Source: Quercus robur
Taxonomy: Eukaryota > Streptophyta > Magnoliopsida > Fagales > Fagaceae
DNA length: 64,000 bases
Reading direction: 5' to 3'
Assembly: GCF_932294415.1 (NCBI RefSeq)
Contig: NC_065542.1
Location: 53,316,406 to 53,380,405, forward strand
Of the stretch, positions 1 to 11,521 are shown piece after piece. The position numbers and the translations under genes were made by a program. Positions within the stretch are counted from its first letter, which is position 1. Each line of letters opens with the position of its first letter. Below the pieces are notes generated by a model that was not told the origin of the DNA, made no database searches, and was given only the letters and a program-made list of their open reading frames with translations.

Positions 1-1194
1 AAAAATTAATGTTCATCAATGTAATTATAGTATTTCATATCAATTATATTATTATCATCTAAATCAATTCCAAGCACATAGCCAAATATATATTAATATC
101 TCATATCTGGCATTAAAATGATCTCCTTACTCTCCAAGATTTGATTAAAATACAAAAGGACCATAATTACATCTCTAAAACTTCATCAAATATCAACCAA
201 CTAGTCTATTACTTACCAAAATTATATATGGACTAAGCATATAATTTTCCAAAAAAAGAAACTTAGCCAAAAAATACCAACAATAACTCCAGCAGAAGAA
301 GAAACAACTTCTGTAGAAGCTACAATAGCTCCAGCACATTCTGCAATAGCTCCAGCTGTAGTACCAGAAATAGAAGGATCTCTTAGAGATTATCTTACCA
401 TCTTTAGCCAAATCATGAATTTAATGTCAAGTATTGTCCTCCGAGCAAAAGATGTCATCATCCAGCTGTGACAACTATGATTGATAATTGTAACAGCAGC
501 TCCAACACCATTAAAGTCTTTAGCTTTCTTCTTTCGGCTAATAAACAAAATTCCACTAATGAAACCACTTATTTTGTCAAAGATTTTTCCTTATTTGCTA
601 AATTTCCCTTCAACTAGTTCTAATCTAGTTACATACTTGGCTCTATATAAAGAGGACCAAGCCACACACCAAGAGGGATCCCTCCCTCTCTCATCCTGAA
701 TATTCTGAAACTTCATTTACCTTATTGCACATATCTCTAAACTTCTCCATGCCCCTCCATCTCCTTTACAAAGATATTTCTTCTTAGATAACACCATTAC
801 ATCACACCTATTACACCACCCCATTACATACTATCCATCTCTCCCACACTTCAATACTCTAAAACTTCATCATTTTGTTGCCCAAAAACACATCTCCATT
901 TCATTCTTTATTTCTCATACAAAATCTTCCTTCTTAGAAAGCAACACAACCTATGACATAATACAAAAAACCACTCCAGCAGCAACTATAATCTAATCTA
1001 TTTACTATATTTAACCTTCATATCATCTATCTCACACTTCCATATATTTTACAAACACATTCCTCACAAAATACCCATACATACTCCTCATATATCTTTA
1101 AACTCCTTGTCTCACATAGCATACATATACAAGATCCATATCCAACAAAGTATCTACATATAATTCCTATACAAATTACAAACACCACATCTCA

Positions 1195-1240
<46 letters not shown>

Positions 1241-2257
1241 TTCTTATCATCTCCACACATCTTAAAAACATATCAAACGCTTTTCCAAGAACACATTACA
1301 AAAGCCCTTTCTCATGGAAGACATGTGAACATCAATACTAAGGCCCTTCTCTTAAAAAGCACAAAGACTTCATATTAAAGTCATTCTCATTGAAAACATA
1401 CATTTCTAATACTTAAAGCTATTTTTATGAAAGGCACAAACTTATGAAATTAAAAGTCCTTCTTATGAAAGACAATATTACTCATACTTGACTAAAAACT
1501 AAAAGAACATTACATGTAAAGTGCATGATTAAGGGGACAAACTTAACCAACCGATGCACATGGTTGGACATGCTCTCTCTCCCTCCAGTTGCATCCATTT
1601 TTCCCTTTCAAATATGAAGGTTGCTGAAATGTTAAGTCCATTGATGTGATATGGCTGAAGCTATGAAATATGAAGTGCTGTTCTACAGCTGGAGCTACAA
1701 ATTGTGAAGATAAGTCAATCTTTCCCCATCTTTGAAATTACATCATTAAGTATATGTTAATTCATTATTATTTTACCGCTGGATGCAAGTTATCTTAATA
1801 TTATCTCACTATTTAATGAACATGATCTCACTAATACTTCAGTAATGAACATACATATTAATAAATTGATCCACTACCATTGCACATATATTATTTGGAC
1901 ATGAATCACCATTGGACACATATTTTTTGGAAATGAACTATCATTGGACATATATTATTTGGACATGGACCATTGCTAGATATACCTTATTATATTGAAC
2001 ATAAACCATGAACCGAAACTAGACATGGACTATTGGACTTATCTTGTTGGACATTTGATACCTAATTAATTATTTTCTAATATTGGACATCACTTAATAT
2101 ACATAATAATAACGTATCAACTCATCATTTAATCAAAACTATCATGCTAAGCATATTATTTATTTATTTCAACCATTATTATGATTCTAAGATTTTGGGT
2201 TTCATCTATTTTGTAAGCTTAAAAATACATCAGAAGCCATTGGTCTATGCGGCCTAA
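1..2257. other. AT-rich intergenic region
   Basis: No gene is recognisable here. The plus strand is open from 205 to 471 (88 codons, no good start; the stop is TGA at 469-471), with an Ala/Pro/Glu-rich composition that looks more protein-like than the surroundings, but I do not recognise it. A TATA-like CTATATAAAG lies near 640, followed by pyrimidine-rich sequence. The remainder is AT-rich with scattered short direct repeats of 'ttggacat' type (about 1900-2100). Confidence 0.5.
1199..1239. repeat. (AT)n microsatellite
   Basis: An uninterrupted AT dinucleotide run of about 20 units in non-coding sequence. Confidence 0.95.
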
Positions 2258-3054
2258 TGTTGAGTTCCAAGTTGAACTCCCTAAAACAAATCCAAGCTTA
2301 GCAAAGTCACACTTCCAGCAAGAGACACGTGACTATGCGCAAAAACTGCCCCCGACACAAGCTTTATTAGAAGTCTTGTCTACCACTTGATTTTGAGTTC
2401 TATTTGGAATATGAGTGATTCTCCTTTTGTATGTGGAAAAGAAGTCTAGTTCTTCTTGGATTTGGATATACTAGCCGACTCAAGTCTCCTATATAAGTAT
2501 AGTGCTACTACGAAAAATTAGAGAGAAAGAATGTGTGTGTGTGTGAGAAAAAGGCTCTCTCTTTGTTTGGTTCTTTGATATTTGTGGGTTGCAATTTGGA
2601 ATAGTGAGAAAAGTTTGTTACCGCTTGGTTTTGGTTTTGCGGTTTGCTGATTTGCTCTCTCTTGGTGCATTGCAACTTTTGGATTTGATTTGTGGCTCTC
2701 TCTTTGGTTTATGCGCAATCCGTATTTGGTATTTGTGAACCTTTGGTTCTTTGATTCGTATTTGGTTCTTTGGTTTTGTATTTGTGATAGAGAGTTCTTT
2801 GGGTGTATTTAGGATTTGGGTTTGTGGAGTGCCTCTACACCAATTTGTATTATCCCAAATTTGTTATGGTGAAATTTGTTCATCGTTGCTTGTGGATGTA
2901 GGCTATTGCTGAAACACGTAAATCTTGGTGTTTTGTGTCTATTTTCTTTTGGATTAATTTTCTTCGTTCCTTTTGTTAGTTTGAAGATTTTTCATAAGCC
3001 TAAAATATTTTCACAATCAATCTTAGTAATTTGAACTTCCGCTATTTTACAACA
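2258..3054 (+). mobile_element. Probable Ty1/copia LTR, solo or relic
   Basis: The segment opens with TGTTGAG and ends with ACAACA, giving the short TG...CA inverted ends of an LTR. It contains a TATA-like CTATATAAGT at about 2490. Near 2890 it has the 'gtggatgtaggc...cacgtaaatcttg' arrangement commonly seen in the downstream part of plant copia LTRs, and also present in the TRIM LTR at 16337 in this window. No primer-binding site follows it and the flanking 5-mers (cctaa and atcat) do not match, so the exact ends are uncertain. Confidence 0.5.
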
Positions 3055-3459
3055 ATCATACCATCTATATGGCTTGCAAAAATGAACAATACCCACAAAT
3101 GCAAAGGCCTTTATCCACTCGAAACATACCCATTTTAATCACTAAACCCATCTCCTTTAGATTCCCCTTACGCACAGTTCAAAGATAGATAGAGGCTTAG
3201 AGCTTCGATCTGAGAGAGAGCATGTAAGAGTGAGAGAGTGGGAGGTTACAAAAAAGGGTTTGGATTTGGCAACCACCGGTGTGATGACGGTGGCAAGCGG
3301 TAGAGAATAGTAGTGGCGTTGAAGGAACTCAGAGAGTGAGTTTAGGTCATGTCGTCATGGAGGCTGAGCATAGAAGAGAGAGAGTGAGTATGAGTTAGAT
3401 CAAAGAGACAGAGAGACCAAGAGAGTTAGAGGGAGTGAATTAGAAAATTGTTGATTTTT

Positions 3460-3714
3460 TTTTTTTTTTTTAATATTAATGCCACATGAAAGCTTATGAG
3501 GAAATTGCTGTGGCATAAAAGATAATATATTAATTTTACCGTTAGCCATGTTAGCATTTTCCATCTAGCACTTAATGGTAGAGACTATTTTGACACAATA
3601 CCAAAAGGTTAGGGACCAAATTGACATATTTAATAGGTCAATGACCAAATTGACATTTAATGTAAAGGCTAAGGACCAAATATGTAGTTTACCCCAAAAA
3701 AAAGTATTTGAATG
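3460..3714 (+). repeat. Solitary MULE-like terminal repeat relic
   Basis: About 230 bp resemble the right terminal inverted repeat of the MULE at 43504-44793. Shared parts include 'gacacaataccaaaaggtta' and the closing 'accaaatatgtagttta'. No matching left end is found nearby. The Tat-type retroelement starts about 20 bp further on, so this relic forms its immediate flank. The stretch from 3055 to 3460 holds purine-rich sequence with nothing I can assign. Confidence 0.6.
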
Positions 3715-4300
3715 TGTGCGCGTCGGAAATGAAATTATTGGGCCTAACTTCACTTAGGCTCACAACTTATTTATGAAGTGGGTTTTAGGATTTCCTACTT
3801 TGGGTCGTTCTCGGCACAGAGACTCAAAGTAATATTCTCTCTCTCTCTCTCTCTCTTTTCTTTTTTCCTTCACCCCTGTTTTTCCCTCTTTTTTTTGAAC
3901 CCATTTTTCTTTCCCAACTTCTCCTATTTATAGCTCTAAGTTAGTGGGGAGGTCATGATTATTGCCATGGTTAGTGCAATTAAAGGTCCAATATTACCTG
4001 TTGTAAGTGGGTGTTTAGGTGAGAGTGGAATGCTGAGATTATGTCTTTGGAACTTGATTCCAACTCAAGCTAATATGCCCGGTAGCGATGTTTCCTGGGA
4101 ACTGTCGAGCACCCTATGGTACATCTGGATGTTAGACTTTTTTAGTTGTTTAAGAAATTTATACCGAGCACCGGTTAGGGGACGAAATTTAAACTTGTAG
4201 TTTATGAAGGAAGTATAAAGCAGAGATTTGAAAAATGGGGCCGTGCTACTGGGCCTGAATCCAGGGCCCAATTGGGTCTGGACACCTCGGTTACCGTACA
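3715..4300 (-). repeat. 3' LTR of the Tat-like element
   Basis: 586 bp. On the plus strand it begins TGTGCGC and ends CCGTACA; on the element's own strand it runs TGTACGG to GCGCACA. It aligns along its whole length with 13711-14287. A (CT)n tract near 3836 is longer than in the other LTR. A minus-strand TATA box TATAAATAG lies at 3924-3932. Confidence 0.95.
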
Positions 4301-4305
4301 TTTAG

Positions 4306-4314
4306 CCTCCCTTT
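4306..4314 (-). other. Polypurine tract of the Tat-like element
   Basis: The minus strand reads AAAGGGAGG five bases before the 3' LTR, as expected for the plus-strand priming site. Confidence 0.65.
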
Positions 4315-4588
4315 GATTCATGCCTGGCTGCCGGGAAGAATCAAGGAACCGACCAAGCCTTTTTGTTTCGAAAGCCCAATAGCTAGGGACTCATGCGGTT
4401 ACGGCTTCCCATTAATGCTCTTCTCAAAAGACGCGCTATTCCGGAGCGCCAGGTTCAGTTGTCATTATTGCCTGATGGTTCGTGAACCGAGGCGACGCGC
4501 GTGTCGGTTATCATTGGCATTTGTAGGGTTTTTTGTGAATCGTGCCCATTTATTGCTGATTAAACGTTCCCCTATCCTCTTCTGCTCC

Positions 4589-4596
4589 TATAAATA
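4589..4596 (+). promoter_or_regulatory. TATA box of the opposite-strand gene
   Basis: TATAAATA on the plus strand, 193 bp before the ATG at 4789, followed by a pyrimidine-rich leader (CTTCCTAC, TTCCTTCCTT). It lies in the internal region of the element, outside the LTR. The accessory gene therefore appears to have its own promoter, facing the opposite way to the LTR promoter. Confidence 0.6.
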
Positions 4597-4788
4597 GTTC
4601 TCCTCAGAATATTCTTTCACTTTTTCACTTCCTACTTCCTGAGCATACTCTCTGCCAATCATTCCTTTGAGCGCTTACTTATCAGCCCAGAGACCCTTCC
4701 TTCCTTAGAGCTCAAAGTAAGTTCTCTTCCCTCTCCTTTTTCTTCAACTTCTCTCTACGAGTTCCCTCTCTCAGTATTAGATTTCAAA

Positions 4789-7253
4789 ATGGGTTATTCT
4801 TTTCTTCTGGAGAACCCGGCGGCTTTAGCCACCTTTAGGCAAAAGTTTGATATCCCCGGTGACGTGGAAGTGGCTTACTGCCACGAGAGTGAAATCGCAC
4901 TCCACAGAGGGCATGGTACAACTTTCTTCCCTTAATGGCAATTCTAGAGGGCGGGGTTAGGTTCCCCGTGGACCCTTTTTTGGTCAGCACACTTAGGTAC
5001 TACGGGCTGTGCCTCGACCAGCTCCCTCCCAATTTTTTACCAGGTAGTTAGCTGCATTAGTAGGTTGAATCACACATTTGATTTACAGTTGGATCACCAT
5101 GATATAAACCACATGTACAGTCTCTGTGGGAATAAAACTTCCAATTATTACTTAAAAACTAGGGATAATTGGGTACGGCTGATATCATGCCTACCTGATT
5201 CAAATAGGAACTCGGCCGGGGAGTTTATCCGGGTGTGCGGCAACTGGTTTGCCGGGGAGATCCCCTGCCCCCTCTCACGACGTGAAGTGGGTTCGTACCA
5301 ATCTCTGACTTAACCATTTCTCTTTTTTCTTTTTTGATTGAAGTAGCTTTTTATTACTGGTTGTTGATATCGTATCTCGTTCCTTTGTAAAGGGTAAGCT
5401 ATTCGTCCCGAACATTAGGATAGTTCACGTCAGAGATTTGACTTTTATCCTTTGGTCCGAGATATTTGTGCATTGGGACGAACAGCTTCGAGCCTCACAT
5501 CTGATCCTCGGGGTCGAACCAGTTTATTCTACCTGGCAGTCCTTCAAACAGGCGCTGTTAGTTGACAGTCCGCTTTTGTCGTACATAGACATTTGGTACG
5601 CAAATTTTCTACCGCTGAAGCTTATGATTGGAGAGGCGAGGGAGTTGGGCAAGCGTTACACCGGCTCGGACGAGCTAGCACCTTTGCAGGATGAGTCTGC
5701 GAAGCGCGTGTCTCGGCGTTTCCGAGAGCTCACAAGGCTATCCAAGAAGAAGTTCTTGTTCAAGGACTTGCTCACCCCGAGGACCCTCTTGAACCCGAGG
5801 CCCCTGTAGAGGAAGCCGAGCATTTTGCAGTTGATGTAATCAAAATATTGACATGGTGACCTAGAAGACCGTGACCATTGATCGCTTCGTACCTGGTGCG
5901 CGGCAAGCCATACAGCCCCCACCTTCTCAAAGTCAAACCCAGGCGCCTCCCCCTCCACCTCCTCCTCAAGCTGAACGAGCCCGGAAAAGGCAAAAGTTGC
6001 CGATCAACCGCCCACAGGTTTGGGAGATGTAGCAACTTAGACTCCTCCCCGACCAATCGGAGGTATTGTCATTCACGAGTCGCAAACCCAGGTCGAGCCG
6101 GGAGTTGCGTCCTCCTCTCAAGCTGCGCCAGCATGGAAGCCCAAGTTTCTGCTGGACGGCAAGCCTCTGCCTTCAGATGCCTATGTGCGGATGTGGGAGA
6201 AAGGCGAGGGGAGCCGCATTGCTCAGACCTAGGCCTCGGGTCTCCTTCTGCCTGATAATGTACATGCCTTCGAAGAAGGGTCGGAGGAGTCCGTGGGGCG
6301 CAGGCTACAGTGGCATACTATCGCGGTAACTCTCTACTTGTCAGCTACTTATTATCCTCTTCATTTCGTTGCCGTTCTAATTTCTATCTTTGTTAGGCTG
6401 CTCAATTGGCCCATATTTTGGGTGGTCGTGCAAAGGATCTTGCTGAGGAGGTTGATCGAGAGAGGGAGGCATGGGAGACAGCTATCAAAACGGCTAAGGA
6501 AAAACTAAAGGCAGCTGATTTTATCGAGAAGAAGGCTGCTGCTGCAGAAAAGAATAGAGCATTGGCGGAGAAAAGGTCCGCGGAACTCTTGACTAAGCAA
6601 AATGAAACAGATGTCAAGTTGGCCGAGGCGATTAGCTTAAACACGGCCCAAGCCGAGGAACTTGCCAACCTAAGGGCGGCATTGGAGGCTTGCAAAGAAA
6701 AATGGTACAACGAAGGGTTTGCCGATGCTGAGAATTCCGCGGAGCCGACGGTGAACCAAGCTCGAAGGTTGGGTTTTGAGGCCGGGTGGTTTGCTGCTCT
6801 GCAGATTTTAGGGGTCCTCGAGGATTCCCCTCTGAGGAATCCCGGCCAGATTCCCTTCCCGAGCTCAGTCACTGCCATGCAGGATCCCCCGGCGCCCATT
6901 GAGGAGGAGGAAACAGCAAGTATGAGGGAGCTGGTGGAACAGATTGACGCACATGCAGAGCCGGATGAAACGGAAGCCACCAGCCTCTCGAATGCCCAAG
7001 ATCAGCTCGGTGGTGACCTGCACTTTCCCGTGGCCGACCAGCAGCAGTCCGAAGCAGCAGATCTGACTGGACCCCATTGAGGAGGAGGAAACAGCAAGTA
7101 TGAGGGAGCTGGTGGAACAGATTGACGCACATGCAGAGCCAGATGAAACGGAAGCCACCAGCCTCTCGAATGCCCAAGATCAGCTCGGTGGTGACCTGCA
7201 CTTTCCCGTGGTCGACTAGCAACAGTCCGAAGCAACAGATCCGACTGGACCCT
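4789..7253 (+). pseudogene. Opposite-strand accessory gene of the Tat-like element ('putative gypsy type transposon' family)
   Basis: The gene is on the plus strand, antisense to gag-pol, between the tandem repeats and the 3' LTR. The N-terminal part (from ATG 4789) and the segment GGVRFPVDPFLVSTLRYYGL at about 4950-5010 resemble the plant family annotated as 'putative gypsy type transposon' (Pfam PF04195, from memory). It continues at 5065-5295 (LISCLPDSNRNSAGEFIRV), 5400-5805, and a helix-rich, coiled-coil-like C-terminal exon at 6406-7080 (AEEVDREREAWETA, Glu/Lys/Ala-rich). An intron probably spans about 5300-5395 and another 5800-6405. Single-base frameshifts near 4933 and 5037 break the first exon, so it is a pseudogene here. 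The function of the family is unknown. Antisense extra genes are known in Tat-group elements. Confidence 0.75.
6894..7253 (+). repeat. 178-bp tandem duplication in the accessory gene
   Basis: The sequence beginning GAGGAGGAGGAAACAGC at 6901 recurs at 7079, and the two copies match almost base for base. 178 is not a multiple of three, so the duplication shifts the frame and brings in the TGA that ends the open exon at 7080. The near identity means the duplication is younger than most other damage. Confidence 0.9.
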
Positions 7254-7605
7254 CCACTTGACTAAGTTACTTGCCGTACCGCTTTTCTAATGCTTTACTT
7301 CTTTTTACTGCACTCTTTTTTCTTTACTATTCCTTTCCCGGTAATTTTGCCTACGTCACCGGGCTGTGGTGACTGAACAGCTTATTTATTTCACAGGGAT
7401 GACCCGTACATAGTTGCCGGGTTTTGGTGACAAGACATTAATTCTGCTTTTAACTTTATTTGAATGACTATCTATTCATTATGTGTTTGTTTTGATCATG
7501 GCCGTGAGTGCTTTACTTTGATCTTCGATGTTGCCTTTCTTCATCTATTTTTGTTGTTGCTACTTATTCTTTTTTGCATGTTTGGCCGGGAATTGCCTGA
7601 TCGGG

Positions 7606-8114
7606 GATTTTGATCGAATTGAGAACGGGGTTTCTGTTCTTGAGTCTTTTTTTTTTTTTTTGCAAGAATAATAAGGCTCCCCTCTGCTCGGCAATTTTGA
7701 TCGAACCGAAAACTGGGGTTCTGTCCTTGGAGTTTTTGTATGAATGATAAGGTTTCCACCTGCTCAGTGATATTGATCGAACCGAGAATAAGGTTTCTGC
7801 TCTTAGAGTTTTTTGTAAGAATGATAAGGTTTCCACCTACTCGGTGATTTTGATCGAACCGAGAATGAGGTTTCTGTCCTTAAAGTTTCTTATAAGAATG
7901 ATAAGGTTTCCACCTGCTTGGCGATTTTGATCGAACCTAGAATGAGGTTTCTGTCCTTAAGTTTTTTTATGAATGATAAGGTTTCCACCTGCTCGGTGAT
8001 ATTGATCAAACCAAGAATGAGGTTTCTGTTCTTAGAGTTTTTTGCAAGAATGATAAGGTTTCCACCTGCTCGGCGATTTTAATCGAACCAAGAATGAGGT
8101 TTCTGTCCTTAGAG
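7606..8114. repeat. Tandem array of about 77-bp units inside the Tat-like element
   Basis: Six full copies and one partial copy start at 7606, 7693, 7769, 7846, 7923, 7998 and 8075. Each begins with GATTTTGATCGAACC and contains AAGGTTTCCACCTGCTCGG. Units are 75-77 bp except the first, which is longer through a poly-T expansion. The array lies between the integrase end and the opposite-strand gene. Tandem repeats in this 3' part of Tat/Ogre-type elements are a known source of plant satellite DNA. Confidence 0.92.
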
Positions 8115-8249
8115 CAATCCATTCGTACTAAATATGCAATTACTTAGAGCGCAATAACAAAATCGGACATAGCTTAGACAAGTAACTTCATCATTAAACT
8201 GATTATTGCGGAGTACAAGATTTGGACTTACGTTTTCGTGCATGAATGG

Positions 8250-9044
8250 TCACAGATAAAACTTCTTTAGGTTGTGGACATTCCATGGCCAAGGGAGTGG
8301 CCTCTCGTCAAGGCCTTCTAGGTAGTAAGCCCTCGCGCCTGTAGTGGTAGTAATTATGTACGGTCCCTCCCACATTTGAGCTAACTTCCTTGCACCTATG
8401 TCCCGCATGTTTCCTACAACTTTTCTCAGCACCAAGTCCCCGACACTGAATTCCCTACATTTTACATCTCGGTTGTATCTTTGGGCGAGTCTCTGTTGAT
8501 ATTCCACGAGCCGTATTGTTGCTGCTTCCCGGCACTCTTCTAACCAATCCAAGTGCTCCATCATTAAAGCGACGTTTTGGATGGGATCAAATCCTGCGAC
8601 CCGTGCACTGCACAAGTTCACTTCGGTCGGTATCACGGCTTCTGCCCCATACGTCAAGGAGAATGGGGTCTCCCCCGTGGACTTTTTGGGTGTTGTACAA
8701 TAAGCCCAAAAAACGTTAAGTAACTCTTCGGCCCACCTCCCCTTTGCCCCGTCCAACCTTCTCTTCAACCCGTTCAGAATGGTCTTTTTCAATGACTCAG
8801 CTTGGCCATTGCTTTGAGGATATGCCGAAGTAGAATATTTGTTCTTAATGTCGAGATCGCTGCAAAAGGTCCAGAAAGCTTTGCTGTTAAACTATAGTCC
8901 ATTGTCTGATATCAGTGAGTCCGACACCCCAAATCTCGTGACTATGTTTTTCCATACAAACTTCTTCATGTCCACATCCCGGATATTGGCCAGGGCCTCA
9001 GCTTTCGCCTATTTTGTGAAATAATCAACCGCCACCAACACGAA
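8250..9044 (-). pseudogene. Integrase core and C-terminal part of the Tat-like element
   Basis: Integrase inserts the cDNA into the chromosome. The core continues with VAVDYFTK, SDNG and NGQAES, supplying the D, D and E of the catalytic triad. It then has the C-terminal part (GETPFSLTYGAEAVIPTEV, and YLEGLDERPLPWPWNVHNLKKFY). Three stops lie within it: at the start (after ATGNR), after YFTK (a Trp codon) and after SDNGL (CAG to TAG). The open part is 8250-8792. The protein ends cleanly at 8250. Confidence 0.86.
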
Positions 9045-10082
9045 TCAGCGGTTACCTGTTGCTCGGGGGAAGGGGCCGAGGATGTCTAGCCCCCTTTGTG
9101 CAAACGGCCATGGACTGTTGACGGGGTTTAAATGACCCGCCGACTGGTGGATTAGAGGGGCGTGTTTTTGGCATTGTTCACATTTTCGGACATATTCCGC
9201 TACGTCCTTCTGCATTTGCGGCCACCAAAACCCTTGAGTCATCGCTCTATGTGCTAACGAACGCCCCCCAACATGACCACCACACACTCCGTCATGCAGT
9301 TCGGATAGAAATTCATTTACTTTCTCGGGATATAAGCATAAAAGGTACGGGCCTCTAAAAGACCTTCGGTACAATTTGCGATCTGCTGACAGCCAATACC
9401 GGGGAGCCACTCGATGAATCTTTTTAGCCTCTTTTTCATCGTCCGGAACCTTATCCTTGGCTAGGAAGTCTATGATTGGGTTTATCCAGCACGGTTTGGT
9501 TATTGAAACCACGGCCACATCAACCTCGGCTGGGTTACAGTTATCTTCTATACTGATACTTGGCTCCCTTATAAGTTCTATTTTGATGAGCCAAGGAATC
9601 TCCTCGGTAATTGACGAGGCCAATGTGGCCAGTGAGTCAGCGTGTCTGTTTTGTGCCCGACCTACCTGGGCTACCTTCACTGTCCCAAACTTGCTAATGA
9701 TTTGCTTAGCTGCGCTCAGATAGGCTTTCATCCGAGAGCCCCAAGCTTCAAAGCTTCCCAAGATCTGATAAACAACCAGCCGAGAATCTGAATAAATCTC
9801 GACATCCTTCGCGCCCAGGCACAATACAGCCCTCAATCTGGCTAGAAAGGCCTCGTATTTGGCTTCATTATTAGAGGCTTTGAATCCTAATCTGAAGGAA
9901 TGCTCCAATCGTATGCCCTCTAGAGTGATTATGACAATACCGGCTCCAGCCCCCATAGCACTCGAAGCGCTGTCCACAAACACCTTCCACGGGCGATTAT
10001 CTACGTTACAGATTATCTTCCCATCGTTTTTGGGGGTGAATTCTGCAATGAAATCAGCAAGAACCTGCCCCTTCACCGAGCT
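9045..10082 (-). pseudogene. Second (archaeal-type) RNase H and integrase N-terminal zinc domain
   Basis: A 343-residue open stretch. First is an additional RNase H with its four acidic residues in place: Asp in FVDSAS, Glu in NEAKYEA, Asp in IYSDSRL, Asp in NRHADSLA. This extra domain is a hallmark of Tat-group gypsy elements. Then comes the integrase HHCC zinc domain (HDGVCGGHVGG...CEQCQKHAP) and the start of the catalytic core (LDILGPFP). The stretch ends at TGA after ATGNR, a CGA to TGA change. It is the longest intact piece of this element. Confidence 0.88.
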
Positions 10083-10481
10083 TCACGGCCTGTACCTTAT
10101 GTCGAAGGAACCTAGCCGAGTTCCCCACTTGGTTATTCGGCCCATGAAGTTTGATCTTTTTAATAATGACTGTAGGGGATACTCGGTGAGGACGAACACA
10201 GTATGAGCCTGAAAGTAATGTGTCAGCTTTCTCGTTGCGTGCACTAGAGCCAACACTAACTTCTCCAAGGGCAGATATCTCGTCTCGGCATCTACCAAGG
10301 TTTTGCTTATGTAATACACCGGCTGTTGCACACCTCGATCCTTCAGCAATACAGCACTCACGTTGTGATTGGACACCGAGAGGTACATGAACAAATCTTC
10401 ACCGGACTCCGGGGCCGTTAACATGGGTGCTTGCGTCAGATACTCCTTTAGGTCTCGAAAGGCCTTGTCACGCTCCTCATC
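10083..10481 (-). pseudogene. Gypsy-type RNase H domain of the Tat-like element
   Basis: The frame continues from RT. The recognisable features are MYLSVSNHNVSAVLL, YYISKTLVDAETRYLPLEK, and FVLTEYPLQSLL, the usual connection/RNase H segment next to gypsy RTs. It ends at a TGA after RYRP, where related proteins have Arg (CGA to TGA). It is bounded at the other end by the TGA at 10482. Confidence 0.82.
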
Positions 10482-11338
10482 TCACTGAAACCCCTTCCAC
10501 TTCTTTAGAAGTTGATAAAATGGTCTGTAGCGATCAGCAAATTTGGAGATGAATCGATTTAGTGCGGCTAACATCCCGGTTAATACTTGTACTTCCTTGG
10601 GATTGCTCAGCGGTCTGAGGCGATTCACGGCTTCTATCTGGTCGGGATTGACCTCTATCCCCCGAGTAGAGATCAGATACCCCAAGTAGAGATCAGATAC
10701 CCCAAGAACTTACCGGCCCCCACACCAAAAGTGCACTTTTCGACGTTCAGGTGCAACTTATACTGCTGAAGTACCTCAAATATTCCTCGGAGATCTTTTA
10801 TATGTCGTGGTTCCTGTTTACTCTTTACCACCATATCGTCAATGTATACTTCTACCGTGCGCCCAATTTTCTCTCGGAACATCCTTGTCATCATCTGCTG
10901 GTACGTGACTTCGGCGTTCTTCAACCCAAATGGCATGACTTCATAGTGATAGTTTGCATTCGGGGAAATGAATGCTGTCTTTTCTCGGTCCTTGAGTAAA
11001 GCGTCCAAGAAGCTTATTCTTAGGTGCCCATATGTAACATCTACCAATTGATCAATCTTGGGCATTGGGAACGGATCTTTAGGACATGCCCAATTTAAGT
11101 CCGTGAAATCCACACAAACCCTCCATTTGCCATTCTTTTTCTTCACTACCACTGTATTTGCTAACCATTCCGGGAAGAATATTTCCCTTATCACTACTGC
11201 TTCCTTCAGCCTTTGGACTTCCAAGTTGACCGCGTCAACATGTTCCTTCGATGCTCTTCTCGGCCTTTGCTTTTTCGGGGGGAATGATGGGTCCACGTTG
11301 AGCTTATGGACAGTGAACTCAGGATCTACGCCGGGCAC
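10482..11338 (-). pseudogene. Reverse transcriptase domain of the Tat-like element, damaged
   Basis: RT copies the element RNA into DNA. Motifs seen are KKKNGKWRVCVDFTDLN, the catalytic YIDDMVVKS, VMPFGLKNAEVTYQ, and the thumb LNVEKCTFGV...FLGYLIST. There are three kinds of damage. Between FLDA and EKTAF about ten residues usually present (the SGYxQI segment) are missing in frame. A 20-bp direct duplication at 10661-10680 and 10681-10700 shifts the frame just after FLGYLIST. A Trp codon is now TGA at 10482. The stop before the start of this segment (near 11340) looks like TGG to TAG in an FAWS motif. Confidence 0.88.
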
Positions 11339-11521
11339 TTCGTACGGACTCTATGCAAAGACATACACATTCTGCAAAAGGAATAACAACATCTCTACCT
11401 TCTCTCGGTCATTCATGCTTGTGCCTATTTGGAAATACCTGTCAGTATCTGGAAAAATTTTAACCTTCAAAACCTCCTCGGCACAACCTGCCCCTGATTC
11501 TTCTCGGGGCTTCTGTAATTG

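Noticed and set aside
6402-6980. 192-codon open frame on the minus strand
   Set aside because: A shadow of the antisense gene's coding exon on the plus strand, whose protein has coherent coiled-coil composition.
7606-8114. Regular spaced repeats resembling a CRISPR array
   Set aside because: Units are head-to-tail tandem copies without unique spacers, inside a plant retroelement.
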